DNA of 64,000 nucleotides from VAZQ01 sp963753575 (GCA_963753575.1 CAVWCR010000003.1:2170001-2234000); one strand, 5' to 3'; counted from the stretch's first letter, positions 42,974 to 52,046 are shown. Made by a program: numbers and translations. The notes: generated by a model not told the origin, from the sequence alone.

Positions 42974-43843
42974 ATGGCAAAGGTTGCGTTTCTCGGTCTC
43001 GGCGTCATGGGCTACCCCATGGCCGGGCATCTCAAGACCAAGGGCGGCCATGACGTCACGGTCTACAACCGGACCGCGGCCAAGGCCGAGAAATGGGTCG
43101 CCCAGCATGGTGGTCGCAGCGCCCCGACCCCGAAAGCCGCCGCCGAGGGGCAGGACTTCGTGATGGCCTGCGTCGGCAACGACAACGACCTGCGCGAGGT
43201 CACGCTCGGAGAAAATGGCGCTTTCGCCGGCGTGGCCAAGGGCGCGGTGTTCGTCGACCACACGACAGCGTCGGCCGAGATCGCACGCGAGCTCAGTGCC
43301 GAGGGTAAGAAGCGCGGGTTCGATTGCATCGATGCGCCGGTCTCCGGCGGACAGGCCGGCGCCGAGAATGGCGTCCTCACCGTCATGTGCGGCGGCGAAC
43401 CGGGACCTTATGGTCGCGCCGAGCCGGTGATCGCGGCCTATGCGCGCATGTGCAAGCTCCTGGGCGCGCCGGGCGCGGGCCAACTCACCAAGATGGTCAA
43501 CCAGATCTGCATCGCCGGCTTGGTGCAGGGCCTCGCCGAGGGCATTCACTTCGCCAAGAAAGCCGGCCTTGATGTCGAAGCCGTGATCGCGACCATCTCC
43601 AAGGGCGCGGCCCAGTCGTGGCAGATGGAGAACCGCTACAAGACCATGAACGACGGCAAGTTCGACTTTGGCTTCGCGGTCGACTGGATGCGCAAGGACA
43701 TGGCGATCTGCCTCGGCGAGGCGCGCAAGAACGGCGCCAACCTGCCGGTGACCGCGCTGGTCGATCAGTTCTATTCGGAAGTGCAGAAGATGGGCGGCCG
43801 GCGCTGGGATACGTCGAGCCTGATTGCAAGGCTGGAGCGGTGA
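42974..43843 (+). CDS. NAD(P)-dependent beta-hydroxyacid dehydrogenase (3-hydroxyisobutyrate dehydrogenase family)
   Basis: A 289-residue oxidoreductase. The Rossmann motif is FLGLGVMGYPMAGHL at residues 6-20. The substrate-binding DAPVSGGQAGAENG starts near 120, and the catalytic Lys173 sits in GQLTKMVNQICIA. This family oxidises or reduces small beta-hydroxyacids (3-hydroxyisobutyrate, tartronate semialdehyde, glyoxylate); the substrate cannot be fixed. The ATG at 42974 follows GAGGGAGG. It diverges from mrp. Length is normal. Confidence 0.88.
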   Translation: MAKVAFLGLGVMGYPMAGHLKTKGGHDVTVYNRTAAKAEKWVAQHGGRSAPTPKAAAEGQDFVMACVGNDNDLREVTLGENGAFAGVAKGAVFVDHTTASAEIARELSAEGKKRGFDCIDAPVSGGQAGAENGVLTVMCGGEPGPYGRAEPVIAAYARMCKLLGAPGAGQLTKMVNQICIAGLVQGLAEGIHFAKKAGLDVEAVIATISKGAAQSWQMENRYKTMNDGKFDFGFAVDWMRKDMAICLGEARKNGANLPVTALVDQFYSEVQKMGGRRWDTSSLIARLER

Positions 43844-44183
43844 GCACGCCTCGATGACAAATGGCACGCGCCGAGCCGAAGAAGGATTGCTCAGCGAGTG
43901 TGGCTGACGATTTGTCGATGAACTCAATTTGGCAGAGCTAGGATTTGGCGGGGTCGACCCCGAGGCTACGGGCCGTCCTTGGCTCTACCATTACGATCAT
44001 GGGGATCATCAGTGGCCCAACCCAAGCACCGCGGGCATCTCCGAGACGTGCCGCCGAGAAGGAAATCGCCGCCTGGCTCGACATTGACATCGGACCCCGA
44101 GCTTCGTAACCGAATCGGGTGCGACAAAGCGGCCGCACTGTTGCGGCGTATGTAGCGTTATAAATCACTCTATTCCCGCAATC
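43844..44183. other. 340-bp intergenic region, no gene seen
   Basis: No supported gene. Only weak inverted arms (GACAAAT near 43856 and ATTTGTC near 43911) are visible, just after the dehydrogenase stop. Confidence 0.3.
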
Positions 44184-45281
44184 ATGCGGCGCGCACCCAT
44201 GATAGTGACGCACATCATGCGATTGACGGCCCTCCCAGTGACTTGCCTCGTCGCCTCCATGATTCAGATCGTGGGCATCGGTGGCGCAGCGGCGGACGAC
44301 GTGTCCTTCGCCGGCAAGACGATCACGATGACCATCGGCTTCACGGCCGGCGGCGGCGTTGACCTGTTCGGCCGAACACTTGGCCGACACATCACTCGCT
44401 TTCTGCCCGGCAATCCGTCGCTGGTCGTCCTCAATCAGCCCGGCGCGGGCGGTGTGGTTGCACTCAACGACTGGGTGCGGAAAGCCGATCCCAGCGGGCT
44501 GAGCGTGACCATCGGCGCTCAATCGCAGACCGACCCGGAAGCGCTCAACCGCGCGCACGCCCGGTTCAATCCCGTGACGTTCAAGATGGTGGGAGGGCTT
44601 GGCGCCTACAGCCAGGGTCTTTTCATCAGGAAGGACGCTGCCGATCGGCTGTACAACAAATCCGCGCGCCCCGTCGTCGTGGGCATTGTTGCCGCGACCT
44701 TGCGCGGCGCGACGTATCAGGTGCTCTGGGGTGGATCGTTCCTGGGCTGGAATATCAAGTGGGTACGCGGCTATCCGTCGACGGCCGACGTCCGGCAGGC
44801 ACTGGATCGCGGCGAAATCGACATGGCGACATTCGGCGCGACCAAGGAATACGAGTATCTCCTCAGGAGTGGCAAGTTTAACGTCATCAGCCAGACCGGC
44901 TACGTTCAGGACGGAAAGCGCCAGCAACGTCCGATCCTCGGGGACGCGCCGATCTTCTCTGACCTGGTGCACGACAAGATCAGGGAACCATTGGCCCGTC
45001 AGGCGTTCAACTATTGGGAAAATGTCAGCCAGGTCGGAATGTGGCTCGCTCTACCGCCGGAGACGGCGGACACCATCGTTGATACCTACGTCAAGGCGTT
45101 CGAGGCGACGACGAGCGATCCCAAATTCCAGGATGAATATAAGCGCGTTGACCCGGATTTCGTTTTGGCGAAAAGGCCCGAGTTGGAGCGGCTGGTCAAC
45201 GAACTGGCAAAAGTCTCGCCGGAGACCTTGAAGTACCTCGAAGCCGAGTTGAAGAAAAACGGCTTCGGCACGGGACGATGA
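44184..45281 (+). CDS. Bug/TctC-like solute-binding protein (orphan)
   Basis: A 365-residue exported receptor of the tripartite tricarboxylate transporter type, but divergent. After a signal peptide (LVASMIQIVGIGGAAA) comes the hallmark opening TITMTIGFTAGGGVDLFGRTL, then NQPGAGGVVALNDW and a long C-terminal domain (ALPPETADTIVDTYVKAFE). It would bind a carboxylate in the periplasm. No membrane subunits (TctA/TctB) are nearby, so it is an orphan, as is common in bacteria with expanded Bug families. Three in-frame ATGs (44184, 44199, 44217) are possible starts; none has a clear ribosome-binding site. Confidence 0.65.
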   Translation: MRRAPMIVTHIMRLTALPVTCLVASMIQIVGIGGAAADDVSFAGKTITMTIGFTAGGGVDLFGRTLGRHITRFLPGNPSLVVLNQPGAGGVVALNDWVRKADPSGLSVTIGAQSQTDPEALNRAHARFNPVTFKMVGGLGAYSQGLFIRKDAADRLYNKSARPVVVGIVAATLRGATYQVLWGGSFLGWNIKWVRGYPSTADVRQALDRGEIDMATFGATKEYEYLLRSGKFNVISQTGYVQDGKRQQRPILGDAPIFSDLVHDKIREPLARQAFNYWENVSQVGMWLALPPETADTIVDTYVKAFEATTSDPKFQDEYKRVDPDFVLAKRPELERLVNELAKVSPETLKYLEAELKKNGFGTGR

Positions 45282-45361
45282 ACGCTTTGCCGGTCCGGCT
45301 GTCGGCGAGCGAAGAGATTTCCTCCATCGATTCGGTCGATGAATAGCGGCGGACGACCTCC

Positions 45362-45394
45362 AATGAAGTGTTCCTCCAAAATGAAGTGTTCCTC
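45362..45394. repeat. 15-bp direct repeat
   Basis: AATGAAGTGTTCCTC occurs at 45362 and again at 45380 (18-bp period), in the gap between the Bug gene and the convergent amidohydrolase gene. No role assigned. Confidence 0.7.
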
Positions 45395-45477
45395 ATGGGC
45401 GTGTCCGGATATGCCGGATTTCACGCCGCGCTCCGGCTGGCGACGAAGGCGGGGCAGGCCGTCAGCCGTTGACCGGC

Positions 45478-46500
45478 CTAACCGACTTTCGCCATCGGCT
45501 GAGCGAGCGGACCGCGAAGGTTGAAAAGCTCGCGGACGTTTCCGTACAAAATCTTCTTCCGGTCCTCTTCCGGCAACGCAATCTCGTTGAAGAGGTCCAG
45601 CGTCTTGTGATGATCCAGACACGGGTAGTCCGTCCCGTACATCACATGATCGACGCCGTAATATTCGATGGCGAATTTGATCCCGGCCAGATGAGAAGAC
45701 ACCGTATCCGTGTACATCCGCTTGATGTATGCGCTCGCCGGCTGCTTGAGCTTGGTGCGCTTCACGTTGTGATCCATCTTCCCCGACTGGTACGGAAGCG
45801 CGCCGCCGGTATGCGAGATCACGATCTTCAACTTCGGGTGCCGCTCCATCACGCCCGAGACGATCAGCCTCGAGGCCGCCACGCTCACTTCCATGATCCG
45901 GCCGATGCTGTTGTGCAAGACACGACCGTAGCCCGCGAGCAGATCGGCGAAAATCGCATCCGTCGGATGCAGGAAAAGAGGCAGGCCGAGTTCCTCGACC
46001 CTGTCGTAAAAAGGCTCCAGCCGTTCCGCATCGATATGCGGATCGCTCCCGACGCTTGCTGGAAGGTTTACGCCAACCAGCCCCAGCCTGCTGGCGGCGT
46101 CGTCGAGTACTTCGATCGCCATCCGCGTATCGGTTAGAGGAACCACAGCGGTGGCCCAGACCCGGCCGTGATAGCGATTCTGGGCCCAGGCCATCTCCTC
46201 ATTCCAGTGGATCGCGGCGTCGCGACCCTCGTCGGGCGGAAGCTGGGAAAAGAACACTGAAAAGGTGCCGGTCGAGCAAAGAGCGCCAAAGTCGTGTCCA
46301 GGCCTTTGGATAGCCTCCAGTTCCCGGTCGAGATCGAACCAGTTGCTGCCGAGATTTGAAGCCGGATCGCTGCTTTCTTTGAGCCACATCGTGTACCCGC
46401 CGCGTTCGTTCGGCGCGACCCGTGGATACCCCTTGCGCTTGCTCAGGCGCTCAAACACGGCGCGCGGCGTCCAGTGGAAATGGCTGTCGATGATCTGCAT
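45478..46500 (-). CDS. ACMSD-like amidohydrolase (metal-dependent decarboxylase family)
   Basis: A 340-residue TIM-barrel enzyme of the amidohydrolase-2 family, which includes 2-amino-3-carboxymuconate-6-semialdehyde and related decarboxylases. Zinc ligands are visible: His7 and His9 (DSHFHW), a histidine in PLFLHPTDA, a histidine in IVISHTGGALPY and the aspartate of YGTDYPCLDHH. The ATG at 46500 is preceded by GGAGG eight bases upstream. It converges with the Bug gene. The substrate is probably an aromatic or hydroxy-carboxylic acid, but this is inference from family only. Confidence 0.82.
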   Translation of the reverse strand: MQIIDSHFHWTPRAVFERLSKRKGYPRVAPNERGGYTMWLKESSDPASNLGSNWFDLDRELEAIQRPGHDFGALCSTGTFSVFFSQLPPDEGRDAAIHWNEEMAWAQNRYHGRVWATAVVPLTDTRMAIEVLDDAASRLGLVGVNLPASVGSDPHIDAERLEPFYDRVEELGLPLFLHPTDAIFADLLAGYGRVLHNSIGRIMEVSVAASRLIVSGVMERHPKLKIVISHTGGALPYQSGKMDHNVKRTKLKQPASAYIKRMYTDTVSSHLAGIKFAIEYYGVDHVMYGTDYPCLDHHKTLDLFNEIALPEEDRKKILYGNVRELFNLRGPLAQPMAKVG

Positions 46501-46621
46501 CCGTAACCTCCAATCGGAACGCGCCGTCAACCGGGATCGAACCTTAATAGCAGCAATCTCTCGATTGTGCGCTACCGCTTTGCTGTCGATAAGGTTCTAT
46601 TGTCGTCCGCCGCAGCGGCAG

Positions 46622-46795
46622 CAAGACAGGTTTGATCGCCTGAGCCTCTGGACGTTTCAACGGAACCAGCACGCACGCAGGTTTTATGAGCAGCACGGAT
46701 TTGTGCCCGTCAACGAGACGGATGGCTCCCGCGACGAAGAGAAAGAACCCGACGTCATGTATTCATGGCGGCGGGACGACCTTGGACCATACTGA
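46622..46795 (+). pseudogene. C-terminal fragment of a GNAT acetyltransferase
   Basis: About 57 codons read LSLWTFQRNQHARRFYEQHGF then VNETDG and EEKEPDVMYSW, the usual last part of GCN5-related acetyltransferases with the acetyl-CoA-loop Asn. Upstream sequence has no matching N-terminal half or start, so this is a remnant. No function is expected. Confidence 0.7.
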
Positions 46796-46931
46796 CGGCA
46801 ATTGGCCCACAGGTGCCCCATGCTATCCGTCCGGTTCCGGAATGGTGCGGACGGCAGGAGCGCCCGCCATCCGTCGGTGCATCTGCAATATTCTGCCTAT
46901 GCCAACGAGGAACAGTTATTGACCCATCGTC

Positions 46932-47032
46932 GTCATCCTAAGGTGCGCGGCGAAGCCGCGCCTCGAAGGATGATTGGCCGTGGTCCTTCGAGGCTCCCCC
47001 GGCTCAAGGCCGGGGTCGCTCCTTAGGGTGAC
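46932..47032. repeat. about 100-bp intergenic palindrome
   Basis: GTCATCCTAAGG (46932-46943) pairs with CCTTAGGGTGAC (47021-47032), and inner arms CCTCGAAGGA (46961) and TCCTTCGAGG (46984) pair around ATGATTGGCCGTGG. It looks like a widespread Hyphomicrobiales intergenic palindrome. It lies between the GNAT fragment and the MBL-fold gene. Confidence 0.75.
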
Positions 47033-47062
47033 GGGTATGAGTCAAAGCACTTGCCGCTGGTA

Positions 47063-47806
47063 TTAAATTTCGACCACCGCGCCATCCTGCGCAATCTCAA
47101 GGCCTGCCGCCTTCACTTCATCGAGGTGCTCAAGCATCCGTGAATTCATGTGCGTTGCCATGATCCGTTTGGCTTTCAGGTCAGGCAGCCGCGGCTTGAG
47201 AATTTCCCAGGTCAGGTGGCCCGGCACGTAGCGCGCATAGCCGTAGCACTCGATCATGAGAAGGTCGGCCCCGTCGGCCACCGGCAGCAGCGCCTCGGTC
47301 CACTCCGTGTCGCCCGAATAGGCGATGAGCTTCTCGCCATCCGACACGCGCAGCGCGGTCGACGGCGCGCCCGACTGGTGGACCACTTCGGTCGTCACAA
47401 CAGCATGTCCGAGCACGTCGGCCGGGCGGCCGGGCTCGATCTCCATGATTTCGAGCGGGAAGCGCCATTTGCTGGAAGCCGCGCGCGGAAAGAACACCTC
47501 CAGCGCCGCTTCGAGCCGCGTGCGCGTTGTCGGCGGACCGGCGATCAGCAGCGGGCGTGTGCGCCGTTGCAGGAGTTGCTCGTCGAGCAGCAGGAAAACC
47601 AGGCCGCCGAAGTGATCGCCGTGCAGATGCGACAGGATCACGCCGTCGATGCGGCCAAACGCAAGTCCGCGGCTCTTCAGCGCGACCGGCGAAGACGCCC
47701 CGCAATCGAGCATCAAGGTGGCTTTCGCGGTCTCCAGCCAGAAGCAGGTATTGAACCGGCCGCCGGAGCCGAAGGCATCCCCTGAGCCGACGATCGTCAA
47801 CCGCAT
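47063..47806 (-). CDS. MBL-fold metallohydrolase, RNase Z/phosphodiesterase-like
   Basis: A 247-residue metallo-beta-lactamase-fold protein. Metal ligands are in SHLHGDHFGG (His60, His62, Asp64, His65), with further ligands in VVHQSG, YSGDTEWTE and the C-terminal MATHM region. The N-terminus MRLTIVGSGDAFGSGGRFNTCF resembles RNase Z-type and cyclic-nucleotide phosphodiesterase-type proteins. The substrate is unknown. It begins two bases after the GST stop on the same strand, so the two genes are cotranscribed. Confidence 0.85.
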   Translation of the reverse strand: MRLTIVGSGDAFGSGGRFNTCFWLETAKATLMLDCGASSPVALKSRGLAFGRIDGVILSHLHGDHFGGLVFLLLDEQLLQRRTRPLLIAGPPTTRTRLEAALEVFFPRAASSKWRFPLEIMEIEPGRPADVLGHAVVTTEVVHQSGAPSTALRVSDGEKLIAYSGDTEWTEALLPVADGADLLMIECYGYARYVPGHLTWEILKPRLPDLKAKRIMATHMNSRMLEHLDEVKAAGLEIAQDGAVVEI

Positions 47807-47808
47807 GG

Positions 47809-48420
47809 TCAGGCGCTCGCGCTTGGCCGTGCCGCGACGGCGGCATGCCAGCGCCGCACGTTCACACACGTGTCGGGCACCGCAAGCTTGGCCGGCTTCA
47901 CGAAGTCGATCGCCACCAGACCAGTGATGTCGGCGACGGTATAACGGTCGCCCGCTGCGAACGGCCGATCCTTGAGCGCCCGGTCGAAAATGTCGAGGAA
48001 TTCCATCACACGGGGCTTGTTGGCCTCGGCCCAGGCCGGCACCTGTGGCACTTCCAGCTCCTTCATGGCCGGATGGGTGTTGCGGAAGATATGGGCGATC
48101 GGGAACAGCAGATGCAGCTCAAGGCGTCGGTTCCACATTTCGATCTCGGCAATCTCCTTTGCCCCCACCCCGAACAAGGGCGGATCAGGGTGGAGCGCCT
48201 CGAAATACCGGCAGATCGCGATCAATTCGGCAATGACGGTGCCATCGTCGAGGACCAAGACGGGCACCCGCTGAACCGGGTTGACGGCCGCGAACGCCGC
48301 GGATTTGTGCTGATAGGCGCCGAGATCGACCTGCTCGATCGGCACCGTTATTCCCTTTTCGGCCAGGAATATCCGCACCCGCCTCGGATTTGGCGCCCGG
48401 CCACCGTCATAGAGCTTCAT
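47809..48420 (-). CDS. glutathione S-transferase family protein
   Basis: A 203-residue soluble transferase. The thioredoxin-like N-terminal domain (MKLYDGGRAPNPRRVRIFLAEKGI, then NPVQRVPVLVLDDGTVIAE) binds glutathione through the Pro-Val and Ser-like positions near 50-65. The C-terminal all-helical domain contains RYTVADITGLVAIDFVK with the conserved N-capping Asp. The substrate is unknown. The ATG at 48420 is the natural family start. The MBL-fold gene follows with a two-base gap. Confidence 0.88.
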   Translation of the reverse strand: MKLYDGGRAPNPRRVRIFLAEKGITVPIEQVDLGAYQHKSAAFAAVNPVQRVPVLVLDDGTVIAELIAICRYFEALHPDPPLFGVGAKEIAEIEMWNRRLELHLLFPIAHIFRNTHPAMKELEVPQVPAWAEANKPRVMEFLDIFDRALKDRPFAAGDRYTVADITGLVAIDFVKPAKLAVPDTCVNVRRWHAAVAARPSASA

Positions 48421-48513
48421 GTTGGCTCCCCACGTCGGCAACACGACCATGGGCGTTGGCCCCGGGTCAAGGCAGGCACCCACAACGTTACCGCCGGCAA
48501 CTGAAACAATTCG

Positions 48514-48553
48514 TTAACCCGAGTTCTTAGCGTGCTCTTAAGCTTGGTCTTAA
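48514..48553. promoter_or_regulatory. cluster of CtrA-like TTAA/TTAG half-sites
   Basis: TTAA (48514), TCTTAG (48525), TCTTAA (48536) and TCTTAA (48548) occur at 11-13-bp spacing, 49-88 bp upstream of the histidine kinase gene. No pair matches the ideal TTAA-N7-TTAA exactly (the closest has eight bases between), so a master-regulator site is only suggested. Confidence 0.3.
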
Positions 48554-48601
48554 GGATTTTGCGGGACGTTGGCATGCAGTGCCCGGACAAGCACCAAATT
48601 C

Positions 48602-50197
48602 ATGAGTGTTCACAACGAACAGCGGGATACCGTCGTTTCCACGGACGGATCGTCGGCCCAGCGACGGCGCGCGACCGCGCAGCACGTGCGCCACGCGCGC
48701 GATCGGCTGACGTCGACGACCGGAACGCGCCCGGCGTTCGACTATGAGCTGCTTCGCCAGTTCGCCCAGAACCGGCTGTCCGCCTCGCTGGTCACGCTCC
48801 TGCTGGTGGGCTCGGTCGGTTCTTTATCGAGCATCTGGATCGGAGCGCTGACCGCCGGTACCTGGACCAGTGCGGTGCTGGTCATCCACGCCATCATCAT
48901 CACCAAGTGCCGCCAGTTCCTGAGCCTGCCGGAGAACAATCTGAACGCGCGCGCCTGGCGCTTGCGTTTCATCGTGCTCGACCTGTTCTTTGGTCTGTCC
49001 TGGATGTTCATCCTGATCCACCCGTTCGGCGTCCAGGAAGGCTCCGGCACCTTCATGCTGTTCGTCATGCTGCTGGTGGTGGCGGTGTCGAGCATGCTGG
49101 CCTCGAGCGTGCCGATGGCGGTGATCGCCGCAACCGCGCCGGTGACCGTCGCAGTCGCACTCGACTTCGCGTTCCGGGGCACGTTGCATGACTATATCCT
49201 GGCGATCATGGCGCTCACCGCCGAAGGCTATTTCAGCCTGCTCGCCTACCGGCTCTATACGACCATGCTGGCCACGCTCGAGGCACGCGCCGAAAAGGAC
49301 GCGCTGATCGGCGAGCTCGAAACCTCGAAGGCGATCTCCGATGAGGCGCGGCGCCGCGCCGAGGCCGCCAACATCGCCAAGTCGCGATTTCTGGCGCAGA
49401 TGAGTCACGAGCTGCGCACACCGCTCAATGCCATCCTGGGATTCTCTGAAGTGATGAAGGCCGAGATCTTCGGCCCGCACACGGTGCCGGCCTACAAGGA
49501 CTATTCCAACGACATCCACAATTCGGGCGTCCACCTGCTCGGCCTGATCAACGAGATCCTCGATCTTTCACGCATCGAGGCCGGGCGCTACGAGCTCAAC
49601 GAGGAGGCGGTCTCGCTCGAAAGCGTGGTCGGAGAATGCAGCCATCTCCTGCAGATGCGCGCCAAGAGCCGCGGCCTCGTCATCCACGAGCTGTTCGAGC
49701 CCGATCTGCCGCGGCTGTGGGCCGACGAGCGCGCGATCCGGCAGATCTGCCTCAACCTCCTGGGCAACGCCATCAAGTTTACGCCGCAGGGCGGGGAAAT
49801 CTGGCTCAAGGTCGGCTGGACCGCCTCGGGCGGGCAGTACCTGAGCGTCAAGGATTCCGGCCCCGGCATCCCGGACGAGGAAATCCCGATCGTGCTTGCG
49901 TCGTTCGGACAGGGATCGAACTCGATCAAATCCGCGGAACAGGGTGCGGGTCTCGGCCTGCCGATAGCCAAGAGCCTGGTGGAACTCCATGGCGGCACGT
50001 TCGCGCTCAAATCGAAGCTGCGCATCGGCACCGAAGTGGTGGTGACGTTCCCGACCGAGCGGGTAATGTCGGCGCTCGCTCCGATTCGAGAACCGGCGCC
50101 GCCGCTCCAGCCACAGGCGCAGACGCAGGATTATTTCGAAAGCCCGCCCCCCGCGAAGCCCGATTGGCGCAAGCGGCTGTTCGGAACGAACTCATGA
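48602..50197 (+). CDS. membrane-bound sensor histidine kinase, PleC/DivJ-like type
   Basis: A 531-residue kinase. About six membrane helices (residues 58-210) precede a short coiled coil and the HisKA domain with His269 (FLAQMSHELRTPLNAILGFSEVM). The ATPase domain shows LNLLGNAIKFTPQGG (N box), VKDSGPGIPDEEIP (G1) and GAGLGLPIAKSLVELHGG (G2). The C-terminal tail is Pro/Gln-rich. The H-box plus multi-helix layout is like PleC/PdhS cell-cycle kinases of alphaproteobacteria, but the kinase target is not shown. The ATG at 48602 begins the protein; an upstream TTG is possible. Its stop TGA overlaps a possible start of the next gene (ATGA). Confidence 0.88.
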   Translation: MSVHNEQRDTVVSTDGSSAQRRRATAQHVRHARDRLTSTTGTRPAFDYELLRQFAQNRLSASLVTLLLVGSVGSLSSIWIGALTAGTWTSAVLVIHAIIITKCRQFLSLPENNLNARAWRLRFIVLDLFFGLSWMFILIHPFGVQEGSGTFMLFVMLLVVAVSSMLASSVPMAVIAATAPVTVAVALDFAFRGTLHDYILAIMALTAEGYFSLLAYRLYTTMLATLEARAEKDALIGELETSKAISDEARRRAEAANIAKSRFLAQMSHELRTPLNAILGFSEVMKAEIFGPHTVPAYKDYSNDIHNSGVHLLGLINEILDLSRIEAGRYELNEEAVSLESVVGECSHLLQMRAKSRGLVIHELFEPDLPRLWADERAIRQICLNLLGNAIKFTPQGGEIWLKVGWTASGGQYLSVKDSGPGIPDEEIPIVLASFGQGSNSIKSAEQGAGLGLPIAKSLVELHGGTFALKSKLRIGTEVVVTFPTERVMSALAPIREPAPPLQPQAQTQDYFESPPPAKPDWRKRLFGTNS

Positions 50198-50286
50198 TTG
50201 CCGGCACACCCATGGAACCGCACACGACACCATTCGTGCTATCGGCTGCAGCGCCTGCCCTCGCCGCACTCACATCCTGGAGCGCC

Positions 50287-50484
50287 ATGGCCGAGATCGA
50301 AAGTCCGTGCAACAAGGTGTGTGTCGTCGACGCAGCCTCCGGTCTCTGCATCGGCTGCGGCCGCACGCTGGCCGAGATCGGCGGCTGGATTGCGATGATG
50401 CCCGACGAGCGCCGGCGCATCATGGCCGCGCTCCCCGCCCGCCTTGCGGCTTTGCCGCAATCGTTCAAACCCAACATCACCTGA
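50287..50484 (+). CDS. DUF1289 domain protein
   Basis: A 65-residue small protein with the DUF1289 cysteine pattern: SPCNKVCVVD (Cys8, Cys12), then GLCIGCGRT (Cys21, Cys24), suggesting a metal or Fe-S centre. IGGWIAMMPDERRRIMAALPARLA follows, typical of the family. An alternative ATG at 50194 overlaps the kinase stop by four bases and would add 31 residues that match nothing known; the shorter start fits the family best. The function is unknown. Confidence 0.75.
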   Translation: MAEIESPCNKVCVVDAASGLCIGCGRTLAEIGGWIAMMPDERRRIMAALPARLAALPQSFKPNIT

Positions 50485-50494
50485 GAGCCCAACC

Positions 50495-51193
50495 GTGCGT
50501 CGCCTCCTTTGGATGCTTCTTGCGATCCTTGCCGCTACCTTGTTCTTGCTCGTCGCCAAGACCGACGGGACGATTGTCGGCGGAGAGAGCCATCCCGACA
50601 TCGGCTCGCTCACAGTCAAGATCGCGCTCGCGGTCTTCGTCGGTGCGCTGGTGCTGACGCTGCTGCGCGAGCGTTTCTCGCGCGCGATCGAGACCGCCAT
50701 GGTGTGGGTCGCGGTCGCGCTGCTGCTCGCGGTCGGTTACGGCTTCCGCTTCGAGCTGCGCGAGGTAGCCGAGCGGATGTTGGCGGAACTCCTGCCCGGT
50801 CATGCGGCGGCCCGCCACCGCGTGGTCGAGATCACCCGCGGCGGACAAGGCAACTTTTCAGTCGCCGCCAACCTTAACAGTGCGCGCATCAGCATGGTGC
50901 TCGACACCGGCGCGAGCTCCGTCGTGCTGACCCAGGCCGCAGCACGAGCAGCCGGCCTTCCGGTCGAGGTGCTCACCTATACGGTGCCCATCGATACCGC
51001 GAACGGCCGCACCCGCGCCGCGCCGGTGACGCTCAACAGCCTCTCAGTGGGCGGCATTGTCGAGCGCTCGGTGCCGGCGCTGATCGCGCAGCCTGGACAA
51101 TTGCGGACGAACCTCTTGGGGATGAGCTTCCTCAACCGGCTCGAGAGCTGGCAGGTGCGCGGCGACAGGCTGGTGATGCGCGGCTATCCGTAA
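50495..51193 (+). CDS. retropepsin-like aspartic protease (TIGR02281-type)
   Basis: A 232-residue inner-membrane protein. Three N-terminal membrane helices (MLLAILAATLFLLVA, IALAVFVGALVLTLL, TAMVWVAVALLLAVGYGF) precede a single aspartic-protease-like domain whose catalytic motif is VLDTGASSVVLT (Asp-Thr-Gly), with LLGMSFLNRLESW near the C-terminus. As in retroviral enzymes it would be active as a dimer, outside the membrane. Start is GTG 50495, chosen because it follows the DUF1289 stop and begins the first helix. Substrate unknown. Confidence 0.82.
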   Translation: MRRLLWMLLAILAATLFLLVAKTDGTIVGGESHPDIGSLTVKIALAVFVGALVLTLLRERFSRAIETAMVWVAVALLLAVGYGFRFELREVAERMLAELLPGHAAARHRVVEITRGGQGNFSVAANLNSARISMVLDTGASSVVLTQAAARAAGLPVEVLTYTVPIDTANGRTRAAPVTLNSLSVGGIVERSVPALIAQPGQLRTNLLGMSFLNRLESWQVRGDRLVMRGYP

Positions 51194-51197
51194 CAAC

Positions 51198-52046
51198 TCA
51201 GCTCACCAGGCTGACGAGGAAGCGCAGCGACACTACCAGGAGAAAAACCCCTAGCGCGATCTCGAGCGTTCGCCGCGACAGCGCATGCGCGAGCCGCGCA
51301 CCATAGGGTGCCGTGAAGCTCGACACCGGCGCCATCAGCGCCAGCCCGACGAACGAGACGAACCCGATCGAGAACGGCGGCATCAGGGCCTGCTGCGGCA
51401 GGCCCGCCAGCATGTATCCGATGGCGCCCGCAATGGTGATCGGCACACCGATGCCGGCGGAGGTTGCGACCGCGCTGTGAATCGGTCGGCCGTACAGGGT
51501 GAGGATCATGTTGGAGATCGATCCGCCACTGATCCCCATCACGGACGAGGCAAGCCCGATCAAGAAGCCATAGGCGGTCATGCCGGCGCGGCCTGGCACG
51601 TCTTCGCCCAGCCGCCAGGTCTCGCGCCCGAACAACAGCTTGCCGGCGATGATAGCCGCGACGATCACGAATGCGATCTTCAGCGTGGCGGGCGAAGCGA
51701 GCCCGGCGATCGTCGATCCTATCGCGACGCCGAGGACCGCCGGGACGGCCCAGGCGCGAACGACGTCCATCATGACGGCGCCTTTGGCGCGATGGGCTAG
51801 GAACGAGCGAATGTTAGTTGGTACGATGATTGCGATCGACGTTCCGACGCAGAGCTGGAAGCGTACCTCCTCGGGCACCCCCAGCACACGGAAGACCTCG
51901 TAGAGAACCGGCACGATCAGCGCGCCGCCGCCGATGCCGAACAGGCCCGCCAGAATGCCGGTGATGACGCCGCCGACGATGATCGCGGTCGCCAGCCAGA
52001 TGAATTCGCCAATCGGCACGCCGAGGATCATGATCCCGATGCTCAC
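51198..52046 (-). CDS. sulfite exporter TauE/SafE-family membrane protein
   Basis: A 282-residue inner-membrane protein with about eight helices and two related halves. The first contains GLFGIGGGALIVPVLYEVF; the second contains MTAYGFLIGLASSVMGISGG then SISNMILTLYGRPIHSAVATSA, both family signatures. Members export sulfite, sulfoacetate or related organosulfonates, but specificity is not fixed by sequence. Start is GTG 52046, which overlaps the stop of dusA by four bases, so it is coupled to that gene. Confidence 0.88.
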   Translation of the reverse strand: MSIGIMILGVPIGEFIWLATAIIVGGVITGILAGLFGIGGGALIVPVLYEVFRVLGVPEEVRFQLCVGTSIAIIVPTNIRSFLAHRAKGAVMMDVVRAWAVPAVLGVAIGSTIAGLASPATLKIAFVIVAAIIAGKLLFGRETWRLGEDVPGRAGMTAYGFLIGLASSVMGISGGSISNMILTLYGRPIHSAVATSAGIGVPITIAGAIGYMLAGLPQQALMPPFSIGFVSFVGLALMAPVSSFTAPYGARLAHALSRRTLEIALGVFLLVVSLRFLVSLVS

